Shown here: positions 20,999 to 32,600 of the stretch, piece after piece
How positions within the stretch are numbered: the stretch's first letter is position 1
Layout of the letters: each line of letters begins with the position of its first letter
NCBI GenBank assembly: GCA_001584585.1
Contig: LSYV01000030.1
Span: 5,896 to 42,375, forward strand
Reading direction: 5' to 3'
Source: Gonium pectorale
Lineage: Eukaryota > Chlorophyta > Chlorophyceae > Chlamydomonadales > Volvocaceae
Length of the DNA stretch: 36,480 nucleotides
Notes under the pieces: model-generated
What the model was told of the DNA's origin: nothing
The model's database searches: none
What the model saw: the letters and a program-made list of their open reading frames with translations, nothing else
Program-made: the position numbers and the translations under genes

Positions 20999-22710
20999 GC
21001 AGACGGGCCCTCCCGGTGTGTTACCAGAATAGTTACCTGACGATAAGTAGAGGGTGCGAGGGTCCAGCGAGCGGTCGACGAGGTGACCAGTCCATCGGCG
21101 GCCAGCTGTTACCATGTGCGGCGGGGCGCCCAGCCCGCACCCCCGAACCGCCGATTGGCGTAATACCTCGAGGGTGGGGCAACACTTGTGTGCCTGATGA
21201 TGGGCCCTACATCCTCAGGCGGACAGTGAAACGATGCTAGTTCGGGGTGCTCCTCTGGGGGAAAGTCTGGAGTTAACCGTACGACAGTATTAGAAATGAA
21301 ACGGATGTATTTGAGGTTGAGACGCTGCGGCAACAGCAAAATAAAGGTGCCCTAGAATATGGTAACAGCACGGAGTTCAGGTGGGAGCCAAACCGGCCGG
21401 GGAGCAAAAACAGCCCTGCGCACGTGCGGCAGTGACCTAGCATGCACCATGTTGAAATGGAAAACGCATACGACGAGTGTCAGCGCGAAGTGATAGTGTC
21501 GTTAGTAGTGTCGAGGTAGTCGAAGGGGTGATGTCCCAGCATGTTAGTTCGGCGGCGACCACCACCGTAGCCCCCGATGCGGCCAAGAATCCTCTCTGGG
21601 GTGACCTTATTCAATGCCGTGCTGGGTTGCGCCTAGTCTAGTCTACTTGCAACGCATGCGGGCTGGTGCATGTCTCCCGGCTCCCGGCCCACCCAGGCCC
21701 CCGACCCGCGGAATACCATGGTCTCAACTGCAAGCACCGGGAAAGCGAGCCGCGCCAGGCGGAGCGGCGGGAAGGGGCGGGGGAAGGGGCACAGCGAGGA
21801 ATGTCAAAGGCGAGAACCGACACGTAGCGCAAATGCGACAAATGACATAGCAGGACCCCGTGACCAGAATGAGCTACGGTGCACGGTGGTGGCGCCGACA
21901 GGAGCCGTTAAGGCGCGCGTAGGCTCTATTAGGGCGGTGGTACGACAGTACGGCTGTGGGTGGTCGTGGGAGTGCGGGGACGCCGTGAGCTGGCCCGCGT
22001 AGGGCTCTCCGCAGCACGGCAACACCGAGGGAGCCTGTAATCTGTATCTATGCACTGCGGCACATGCTTGCGGTGTCGGTCGTCGCCGGTATGAGAAAAT
22101 GAAAGCACGGGGGCACAGGGGCGGCGAGGCGACGCGGCGATACACCGTTACAGGAGCTCATCAGGGGGCAAGCGCTGGCACCGTGTGTGTGATGGCGGGC
22201 TCCACGGACGGAAGAGTGGGTAGGCATTCCCAAACTGAAGTTGCTGGTGAGTGTTGATGTCTGCATGTCTCCGACTAATGAGGGGGTCAGGCGCCCTAAG
22301 ATAGGAAATGCACCATTGTTGCCATCGCATCGCACCGATGCGGCGCCCTTTAGGCCTTGACGAGCAGGTCCCTGCTTTCGCATTCCGAGCGGCATACTGC
22401 CGTCCGCACCAAAGGGGCGAGGGGAATGGGAGGACGTGTAGCGCTTTGGGTCTTCGATCAAGCACTGCGCACCGTATGGGCGCGACCCTTGCAAATGGCA
22501 CGGCTTCAATCCCACCACGTTGCTTGCATCCGAGCCTCTCGACCCTACTCCACGCCGCGAATCACGATACCGTGTACGTGGCTTTCACACCAGCCATTAT
22601 TGGACCGGTGGCCAGGACAACAACACCGAGTGATCTTGCAAGTACCAGTCCACCAGGCGAAGTCCGACCGGGTAAGCTGGTAAGCCGGTCTTTGGGGGGG
22701 GGGGCGGGAG

Positions 22711-22790
22711 GACGTCACCTACCTTGCTTTGTACCCGCCCGCCGTACTGGAAACGTCGGGCCTTCGGGCGTGTATGACCAGGGGAGACGG
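22711..22790 (+). repeat. dispersed repeat, copy 2
   Basis: It reads CTTGCTTTGTACCCGCCCG, then CGTACTGGAAACGTCGGG, then CCTTCGGGCGTGTATGACC. This is close to the copy at 7295-7430, but the right-hand CCGTAGAGGCAG and pyrimidine part is not kept. Confidence 0.6.
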
Positions 22791-23681
22791 CCCCTGATAC
22801 GGCCCTGACCGTGGGCTGTTGCCCAGAAGAAACATCAGATAGGCATGCGCCACAACCGACCATGCGTACGTCGCAGGCATGAGGGCGAGGCAAATGTATA
22901 TGTTTTTCTAGGTAGCGGGCAGGTTTGTGCAACATGTGCAACTGACATCAAGTGCAGGCGGGTCTCGCGGACCCAACAGCGTGCACACGCGCGGAAATAA
23001 ATGCATGGCCGCACACCGCCCGAATCCAAAACGCTGCGGTCCAACGCGTGCCCGTGGATCTGATAGTACGCACGCCATGCGTGACCCATGATATGAGAGC
23101 CGGCATCACAGCGCATTCCCGGCTTGCCCTCCCGGCAAATAGGGCGGCGCACTTAAAGAGAGGGCCAACATATGTATCTCTGCTCAGGCCGCAATGCGCT
23201 GCCTTTTGCATGTTAGGGCACGAGGATCGCTGACACATGATCGCTGATCTACCGTACGCCTAACGGCAACTGTAACAGCGGTGCCAAAAGGCCTCTCGAG
23301 ATGCTGGGCCGGCACCGGAACTTGCTTATATTTGTAGCGGGCACACGCCCCTCGCTACAGCAACGACTGTAACGAAGTCTGTCTGTCTGAACGATCAGTA
23401 ACAGCCATAGCAATACCATGAATGACACGTTGCAACCTTCCAGCATACGACGGATGCTGCCCCCCTTTATCCAAAATGCTCGTATGCACAGGCGGTTTAG
23501 AAATTGTCCTCACACGATGATACCCATCACACAGAGTGCTTCCTCGTTGCTCAGATGCGCTATACGTACCCCTCGTTAGTTACTGGGATCATGCCAATTT
23601 CCCAGCAGGCGTGAACCGCTGCGGCCAGTGGAAGCCTTGCCGTTGTGCCCCAGTTGGCCCCGTACAAAGCGGTCGCCCTGG

Positions 23682-26600
23682 CTATTGTCGCCCCCGGCAA
23701 TGGGTGAGGAATATCCTTGCGGCGTGGGCGACGGTAAAGACCGCGGGTATGATGCTCGTCACCGTGATGCAGAGCACCTGCGGGTGGGACGGACGGTGCT
23801 GAGCCGCAGACCGGCATGTAAGCGCAGCGACAGTGGGGAGCAGCAGCTGGATTGGGGAGCAGCAGCTGGATTGCAGGCGTGTGAGAGGCACGGGCCACGG
23901 GGTGCAACTGTGCTGGCGGGGCGTGCATTGGCTGGTCTTCCGGGAGGTGCCTCAAGTGCTGTAATGCCACTTGAATTGGCACTGCAGCACAAGTACATAC
24001 CGTAATGGAGCACCCGGTGAACCAGGCACACCTGCGCCGACTCTCACACCCCGCCCGGCCCTCTACTGCCTCCCCACTCACAGGTATCTGGAACGTCATG
24101 GCCAGCGCCCGGTGTCCTTGGTTGTCGGCGAACCACAGGCCGTACCGGTCAAACAGCTCGCAGCGAGACAGCAGCGAACGACTTGCCGCGTCCAGCGGCT
24201 TGGCACCGCCTTCGGTGCTGCTGACGCCGTCAGTGCCGCCACCCTGGTTTGCGCTGGCGCCGCCGTCCTTGCCGTCCGGCTCCGTGCCGCCAGTGGACTT
24301 CAGGTCCGCAGCGTTTCCCGCAGGAGGCCCGCTTTTGACAATATCAATCGGCTGGCTGTCGGCCGGGTTTGGGCCGGCAGTCCGGGCAACATCACCTTTG
24401 GAAGGCGGCTGTAGAGCCTCCCCACGCAGCGCTGCCCCCCTGCCAGAGCTGCTCGCACTGTCGGCGAGGGTACTCATCTGGACGCGGCTGCGTACCACTG
24501 GGGCCGACCACATTCGCGGTTCTGCCCCTCCGCGGGAGGGATGTGAGCTTGGGGGCCCGGGCTGCCCCGTTGCTGGGTAGGGATAGGGTGCAAGCTCCCC
24601 CTCCGGCCCGGTAGCATCCCGCAGCACTGTCGTGGGCACGGCGGCATCGTCATCCAAGCTGCCACCCAGCTGGGTCTGCGGCTCCAGGGCGCTGCGGTGC
24701 TGCAGGTGAGCGGCGGTGTCGGCGCAGTCTCTCCCCCGACTGGGGCGCTGGCACATGTGTCCCTGAGAGCTAGGCTTGCTAGGGCGGCCGCGCGATCCCG
24801 TTTGGCTGTGGCGGCTCTGGTGGCCAGGGCTGCTGCCGGCTGCTGCAGGCGGCTTGGCGCTCCGTGCAAGACCCAGCAAGACGACGGTGCCGGCCGCTCG
24901 GGCGGCTGGGGCTGCGGGCCGCCCCTCCAGCAGCCCGCTGTCCAATGACTGCAGCGCGTTGGGCAGCGCTGCTCCTGTGGCGGCCTCCTCCGCCTCCTCC
25001 TCTGACCCCGAAGGCGGACCGCTAGGCAATATCTGCTCCTCTTCCACGTCTGCTGCCGCTTCTCCTTCCACCATCGTACTATGCAGCAGCGCCCTGCCCC
25101 GTGGGGGCTCTGCGGCCCCCGTGTTGCATGAGTCCCCGCAGTGCGAGGCTGCACGCACCACCGTGGGGCTAAGGGCCCCGCCGCCGAAGCTGCCAAAGAA
25201 GCGCTGTGCGCTGCCTGGTCGACGCTGCTGCTGCTGCTGCTGCTGTTTTGGCAGCGAGGTGCGCGAGCTCCAGCTGGCATGCGGCTGCCCCCGGATGCTG
25301 CTTGCGAAGCTCCCTCCGGTACCAACATTGCCGTTGTCGTGTGCGCCACTTTCCCGTGACTGCCTCCACTCCAGCGCCGGGTCAACAAGGGGGTGTTCAT
25401 GGCGGTCTGCTCGCGCCCTCTCGCCCTGGCCAGGGAAACCGGCAGCCCCGCTGTCGTCATCGTCCGCTGCCGTGCTAATGTGCGGCCACGAGCCGTCGGC
25501 AGAGCGGAGCAGGGGTGGCGGTGGTGGAGCGGCGGGCGGGGGGAGGGGAGCTGATGGGGGTGGAGGCGGCAGGGTGCGGGCCTGGGTGTTGTCGGGGCCG
25601 ACCAAGGCAGGGCCCGGAGCAGCCAGGTCGCCGCTGGCAGGACGACGCGAGTCCGGAGCCCCCTTTGCTTCCGGATAGAGGCAGCGGACCGCCGCCAACA
25701 GGCTGAGACCTGCGCATGGGCACAAAGCAGGCTTAAGATCTGGTACCCCGAAATTCCAGTATCAATGGAGTCCCATGCGCTACAGCGGCCGTACCACCAG
25801 CGATTTTGGTTCGCGTGGGGCGGGCCCCAGCGGACTGCTGCTGAGGCGCCGACCCCCGCTCGTGCGTACCCACCGTCGGCCAGGTACTTGAGCGTTCGCC
25901 GCTGCTGGAGCGCCTCCAGCTGCGGGCCCTCGGGTCGGTTCCAGGCGCCCAGCTCCAGCCGCTTCAGCAGCGCCCTGGCCCCATCCGTTTCGGCTGGTTG
26001 GGTGCCTCCAGAAGCAATCACACCGCCCTTATCGATCACAAGAGTAATGCCGCCTGACGGATGGTCTGCGAAGCTGCTTTCGCTCCGCGCCTCTCCTACG
26101 ACCGCTGCGCACCGCTCATGATGAGAAAGACCCAGTGCGTGTAGCGGTTCCGGAGGTTCAGATCCGGTGATGGGTTTGAGCGCAGCGCCCGGTCCGTTGG
26201 CCTCACCCTTGTCCGGGGCCGGAACCGCAGCCTTACTGCCCGCAGCGGTGAGGTGGCGGCTCAACGGCCCGCCAGGGCACCGCGCCGCTCGGCCTCCCTC
26301 CACAGACTCGGCTACGGGTTCCGGCCTCCGCTCTTCGACTTTGAGATCCCCGCTCTTGTCCGCCGGCTGCTTGGGAGCGTACGATACGCCCAGCCGCCCG
26401 GCTGCCGTGCGAAGGCGCACCTGCATGGAACAACCGGAAAGCCTTGGCCACAGGGACGTGATAACACGAGGTCAAGTTTGCAGCAGCTGCGTCGGCAGGA
26501 AGACAGAGAACGCTTAGCCGCGGGTACAAACCCCCAGGCCCCCATTGTCCTGGCGCAACCCTGCTCGCTCCCTGTGGGAAGCCACCGTCAGCTCTCTTCC

Positions 26601-29600
26601 GGGCCTCACGCGGCCGCCGCACCCACCCACCCACCACTACGGCCGCTGCGCAGGCCACGTAGGCGACCAGCAGCGCCGCCAGCGGCCCTCCCACAGCCAG
26701 TGGCAGCACCCGGCCGGTGGTGACCCCGCTGGCCAGCAGCACTGCGGAAACCTCGGACAGTGACACCAGGCAGAAGCCCACCACGAAGAGCTCCAGGTGC
26801 GGGAACACGAACCAGGCGGGCAGGCCCAGGCTCCTGGTGGGCGGCAGGGAGGCGGGGCGGGGGGGGAGGTAGAGGGTTGGAAGGCATTCTCAGTAGAGAA
26901 GCCCTGGGGCGCATACATCTCCCGACCATTGAAAACTGGCTGAGCGCTGCGGGTGGAAGGGAGGGGCCAGGGTCCCCGGTGAGCGCACTGGGGCGCGGGG
27001 GGGGGGCGGTATTCGGTCCGGGGGAAAGAGCTGACTGGGTGGGGGGACGTGACACCCGCACACTCCGTCGAGGACCCAGCAAGGACGGTAAGCACCCACA
27101 CTGCCCTCCGAGGGCCACAGATAGGTGCAGCTTGCAGAGACCTCAGGGTCGAGCCAGGCAGCGGTGGCGCCCCTGCCACAGAGCTCAGACGACGGCGCAG
27201 AGCCGCCCGCCCACCTGAGCCAGCCCCACGCGCGGAACAGCGCCAGTGCGCCCGCGTGCGCGCCCAGAGCCGCACCGATCATGAGCGCGCAGTTGAGCAG
27301 CTGGTTGTAGGCGGCCGCCTCGCCCGGGGGCACCTCGCGCAGGCCCAGCGTGCCGAACGCCAGGTTGATCCAGCGCAGGGCACCATTCACCTGGTGGGGG
27401 GGAGGGAAAGAAAGGGGAAGGGGGGCGATGGAGGGTAGATAAGCCTGTACGGTAGACTCCAGGATGCGGACGCATGACATGACTCAATATACGGTTCTAC
27501 ATCAGGAAGTCCTTCTCCCGGCACTACGTCCCAACTCCGTGCAACGCGAGGCAGCAAGAGATAACAAGATATACCGGTATATGGAATGGAGGAGCAGGAA
27601 GGCAGGTCGGGTGTCAGGGGCCGTTGATGGGCCAGGTTGCTGTGCCAGCTGCCACAGCCTCAGCTCCAAGGGCAGTGAGGCGGCATGAGTTGGGCGAGAC
27701 CGCCTAACAAGGGGCGACCCCTCCGGATGCGGGTTCGGGTGCGGGCATGGGACCCATCTTTGCCCTGTGTGCGCCTGTCAGCCGGGCGCCCCCGCCCCCT
27801 ACCTCGCGAGCAGCCGCCTCCCCCGCCCCCCCCCCCTTTGTCCCCCCCCTGCACCCCACCAACCCCACGGCGCACCTGCAGGTACTGCTGCGTCATGTTG
27901 GCGGACGCATCGGGAGTCACCGCTGCGGATAATGAAGCGGACAGCGGGAGGACACGCATTATTAGGCTGATGCACGGATAGAGTACCGCACGAAGGCAAG
28001 AGCAATAAAGCGGAGTAGTGAATGCGCGACTGGGCCTTCAAGCGCCCCTTCAGCGCGCACTGCCAGCCAGCCGCTGCTGCTGCCCACCAAAGAATTGAAG
28101 GTGCTGAATGAGCAGGCTGGCCGCCAGGACGCCGGTGCTCGCCACAGTGCTGCTGCTGGCAGAACCCAGCCCGCCCGCCGCCCCGGTGGCGCCCGCTGCA
28201 CCGCCGGCCGTCATGCCGCCCGCCGCAGCGCTGGTGGCGAGGCTGGCCGCCACACCGCCCGCCACGGAGGCGGCTATTGAGGCGCCCGCGGCGGCCGCGA
28301 TGGTGGAGGCGGCGACCACCTGCACCGCCTGGCTGCTGCTGGTGACGGCCCCCACCTGAGCGGGGCGGGGCGGGGAGCGGGGTAGCGGCCGGTGGCGTGC
28401 CGCATGACCAGCAGCCCTCAGGTTCATGGTCAGGAACCATGCAATGATGTGTTTGGGTGACAGGACTCCCAGACGCTTATATGATGCATACTGTTAGCAA
28501 GCAAAGGACGGGCATGCATCCCGCTCGAAGACATATGCACATTGGGGCGTGCGTCGCCGCATGGCCCAAGTCCGTGTGCGCTGCTTTGGCGAGGGTCCGC
28601 CCCACCTGGTACGGCGCAGGCCGAGGCGGCTGGGTAGTATTGGGTGGCGTCGACGACGACGGTGCGGGCGAGAGGAGGAGGTCGAATTCCGAGGGTCCTG
28701 CAGGGTGTGCAGGGTGCGCCACATAACGAGATTTGCTCAGTGCGAATGGTGGTCTTCTTAGCCGGAGGTGGAATCTGCATGACACCTCGAGCACCTGTTG
28801 CTCCCTGCATGCCTTGACATTGCCTTCGTATTGTACTGTAAGGTACTGTCAACTGACGATCAGCAGGCATGGGCCTGACACGCGACAGCGATGTGTGTCG
28901 TACTGAGCATCGCAGGCGCACAGCGTCACAGGAGCATCCGCACCCGAGCCAGGCCCGGTCCATGCCTGCCGGACAGGGCTGCTCACCGAACAGCGCCAGC
29001 CTGCAGACCGTGAGGTTGCGGCCGTCGGCGGCGCGGAGTGTCAGGAAGCGGCCCGCGGCGCCGTCGGGCAGGTAGCGCAGGAGCAGGGCCCCGGGCTGCA
29101 CAAGAGGCAGGTAGGCAGGTAGGCAGGTAGGCAGGTAGGCAGGGAGGCAGGGAGGCAGGGAGGCAGGTAGGCAGGTAGGCAGGGAGGCAGGGAGGCAGGG
29201 AGGCAGGTAGGTGCGCAATCAGCAGGGCATCCCGCTGGGGGCCGCCGCCCCGGGCCCCTCCGCTGCACGAGGCCTATACCGCACCGCACCCGCCCACCTG
29301 CAGCGACACAGGCGCCGCCAGCAGCACGGGGTTCTCGTCCCCGCCGCCGCCCTCCGCCACTTCTGCGTCCCCAAGCCGCAGCTCCAGGGCGGCGCTGCCC
29401 GCGTAGGCTGCGTCCGGCCACAGCAGGCTGGCCAGCTCCACCCGCCGCAACGGGGCCGAGGTGACGCCGGTGTCGACCTGTGCCGCGTGCCGGGGCGTGC
29501 CGGCGATAGGGTGAGTGCCGGCGGCAGGACCCATGGAGAAGGGTTACGACAAGCCACCCGCGCGCCTACAACGATTGGGGACCGACACACTCAACCCCGG

Positions 29601-32600
29601 CAAGGAGCAACCCGGACAGATGTTGTGACCTCAGTACGCTTCAATCCCGCGTCTACTGGGGTTGGTGACCCCAACCTGCCGCCCCACGCCGCGGCCCCAC
29701 CGTCAGCCATGCGACACCGCTGCCGCTCGGTTGGGCGTACGCGCAGCCGGTGCTGCTGCTGACCGATGATTCGTCTCCTGCCGGCGACGACACGGACGCC
29801 AAGACGGCGTCGCCGACGGGCACCCCCGAGCTGACGTACAGCCGCACCGGCGACAGCAGCGGGCTGCCAAGTGCGGAGGCTGCTGCATGCGGGCAAGTAG
29901 GGTGTGTGGGTGTGGGTGTCAGGTGATGAACAAGGGATGGAGTGGGGGTGTGATTCGGCATCAGGCGCTTCAATCCTCGTAGCCCCTCTCAACCGCCTTA
30001 TGCCGCATGGAGGAACTAACCGCTTGTACAACTACTTACCCCCCGCCCCCCGGTAGCATCTGAGCAACCAGCTCGCAAGCACGACTCGACCCCGTGCCCA
30101 CGCTCGGCCGCCCAGGTGCGACGGCCGCTCCCACCCACCCACCCACCCGCCAGCTGCGTCGCGTTGACAAAGAGCTCCACCTGGCCCAGACGCAGAACTG
30201 TCAGGGGCGAGGGCAGCGAGCCTCCGTCCGCCGGCGACTGCTCCATAGACCGCCGCCCCGCCACCTGCAGCGCCTGCTGCTGGGCGAGTGGCTGCTGCAG
30301 CAGCTGCAACGTCGACGATGGCGGCAGACGGACGATGAGCTGGCGCGCGGGCGGCGAGGCGGGCGGCAGCAGGATGCGGGTGGTGGCCCCGGGGGCGATG
30401 GCGGGCGTCGAGTCTGCGTTGGGGGAGGGGCCAACATGCATGCGCGGGGGTAGGGATGGAGGACGGGAGTCAGGAGAGCAGCGACGCCTCCGATGGAGAG
30501 ACGATACCTGCCAGCCATCGCGTGTGCTGCAGAGCTGCGCGTCATACGTGGACGCCCCGCGCCTGGGCAGCATGCAAGGTGCGCCCAGCGGGTGCGGGTG
30601 CGGGTGCGGGTGCGGGTGCGGGTGCGGGTGCGGGTGCGGGTGCGGGTGCGGGTGCGGGTGCGGGTGCGGGTGCGGGTGCGGGTGCGGGTGCGGGTGCGGC
30701 CCCCCACCACTGTGTTGGTCGACGGCAAGGGACAGGCTCCGGGTCCCCGGTGCGCTCACCCGCGGGTACCGCCAGCACGCCCTCGTCCCCCCGCTCCATG
30801 CTACTGTTGCTCAGCCGCAGCTCGTAGCCAACCAGCAGCGCGGACCCGCCCCCAGGGACCACGCCCGCCGAGGACTCGGGCTCCATCGACGTGATCTCCA
30901 CCGCAGTCAGCGGCAGCACCACGCCCAGGTCCACCACCCACCATGGGGCGGGAGAGGGAGCGGTGGCGGAGCCGAACATGCGGCCTGGTGCTGCGGGTGC
31001 GGACGGGATCGGCCAGGTGGCGGATGTGGTTATTGCGCACGAGGCCCTGTGCTGCGTGCCCGTGTGGGGAGCGCCGAGTTGGGGGACCCGTGCATGCAAG
31101 CAAACGCATCGGGCGTAGGGGCTGAGCGCCTGAAGGATTGACGAGGTATGGGCCCCGGGGAATCCCATGATCGTCTTCGCTGTTGCATGCCGCACAGTTA
31201 ACGATGGACGCTTGCGGCCTTCACCCCAATCCCGCACCCGCTTGCTCCGCCGCCGCGGCGCTGTAGTAGCCGTTTACCGCGTTGGCGCTGCCGCCCGCAC
31301 CCACCAGCTGGCCGCCCGACTGGCCGGTGGGGCGGCCCGACACGATGCGACCCTCGCTGGCTGCGAGCGGAGGAGGACCGGACATGTGGGGGTGGAGTCA
31401 GGAGCACCCATGTCGGGATGTCATGTCGGGAGTGAAGGCAGCCGGCCCGTGGCCCGCCCGCATCAGGACGGCTTGCACGCCCCGCAGCGGTCCTCACCCC
31501 ACCCACGCACCGTCTGCTGCCGTGTGGACCTCGAGGCCCATCAGCGGCGGCGACACATCGGCTGCGGTGGGCCCCGCCAGCACGTAACGCCCCACGACGC
31601 CGCCGCAGCCATAGGTGTGTCGCTCCTGCGGTGCGGTGGAGTGAAGTCAGGCGGAGGAGGCTGGGTGGCGCAATATCGTTCACAGGCGTTTGGCTGCCAT
31701 TTGTGGCGATGCGCTCCAGGGCGGGGGCGCCGAGGGAGGGATTTTGCAGCCGACGGGCGTCGATTGCAGCCAGTGCCCTTCCAGCCTGGAGCCCCGGGTA
31801 GTCACCTCGGCTGGCCCCTGCAAGCCCGCCACCGAACCGCTTGCGGTCCGCATCCCGATCGCGTCCCCACCCCCCCCCCTCTGTGCAGTAACCGTGCAGT
31901 ACTCCCCCGGCTCGCCCCCGCGCCCCCCCCCCCCCGCTCCCTCGCCTGCTGTGTGTCGACCTCGGCCGAGGTGGTGACGACGGTGCCGCTGGCCCCCGAG
32001 GGATCGTTGCTGACCAGGATCTGGGGAGGGGCGTAGTTGGCGAGGGGAGGGGCCCAACAGCAGGGGAGGGGGCACGAAGGCGGGAGGTCACATGAGCTGG
32101 GGCGGTGCCATCTTGGGTGCCCGCGGGAAACGCACCCCTGGCTGCAGGGCGGCGCTGGGGCCGTAGCAGGGGGTCACGGGGCCGTCCGTTCCTGCGGCCG
32201 CCTCCTCCGGTGCCCCGGCGCTACAGGACCACCGATGCGCCGTCCCACTGCTCCCCTCATGCACCCCCCCCCAGTTCTGGCCACGGGCCGCTTGAAGCCC
32301 TGTGCGGCCGGCGCCGAGGCACCACGTCGCCCACCCAGCCGCCCCCACCCACCCACGCACCTGGATGCCCCCGTACAGGCTGTAGTTGCCCGTCTCCAAG
32401 CCCACCAGCAGCGCCACCGCCTCCACGCCCAGCGGACGGCCCAGGTCCAGGCGCCAGAAGCGGCCCGGGAAGGGCAGCGGCGCGGGGCCACCGGGGAACA
32501 GCTGCCGCAAAGCAGCTGGGCGCGCACCGACCGAGGCCAGGTCCCGCTCCCGGACCGACACCGCAGCGGGCTGGCGGCTTCCCTGGCGTGGCGCACCCGC

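Larger units (their letters stand above)
20068..23681. other. intergenic region between the receptor and the large membrane-protein gene
   Basis: No gene could be supported across 3.6 kb. It holds two copies of a dispersed repeat (20885-20998 and 22711-22790) and a homopolymer G run near 22693. Several open frames show no recognisable domain, for example 22148-22501 minus and 22308-22808 plus. A 65-codon minus-strand frame at 23446-23249 starts with ATG and a hydrophobic stretch (FMVLLWLLLIV) that resembles a signal peptide, but it has no other support. The receptor promoter should lie just above 20067; no TATA box was clear. Confidence 0.5.

Noticed and set aside
23778..24050. An extra exon (VCLVHRVLHY) between the last two exons of the large gene
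   Set aside because: It has a good acceptor and a gtatgt donor, but it ends in phase 1 and would put the last hydrophobic helix out of frame. Direct splicing from CCT|gtgagt at 24082 keeps the frame.
24776..25678. A 300-codon plus-strand frame opposite the long exon of the large gene
   Set aside because: It is the antisense shadow of a GC-rich Ser/Pro/Ala exon whose minus-strand frame joins its neighbours in phase. The plus frame is Arg/Ala/Pro-rich without a motif.
30116..31141. A 341-codon plus-strand frame with alternating Gly-Cys
   Set aside because: The Gly-Cys stretch is the GGTGCG hexamer array read in one frame, and the flanks are antisense to supported exons and introns. All frames across the array are open because the unit length is a multiple of three.
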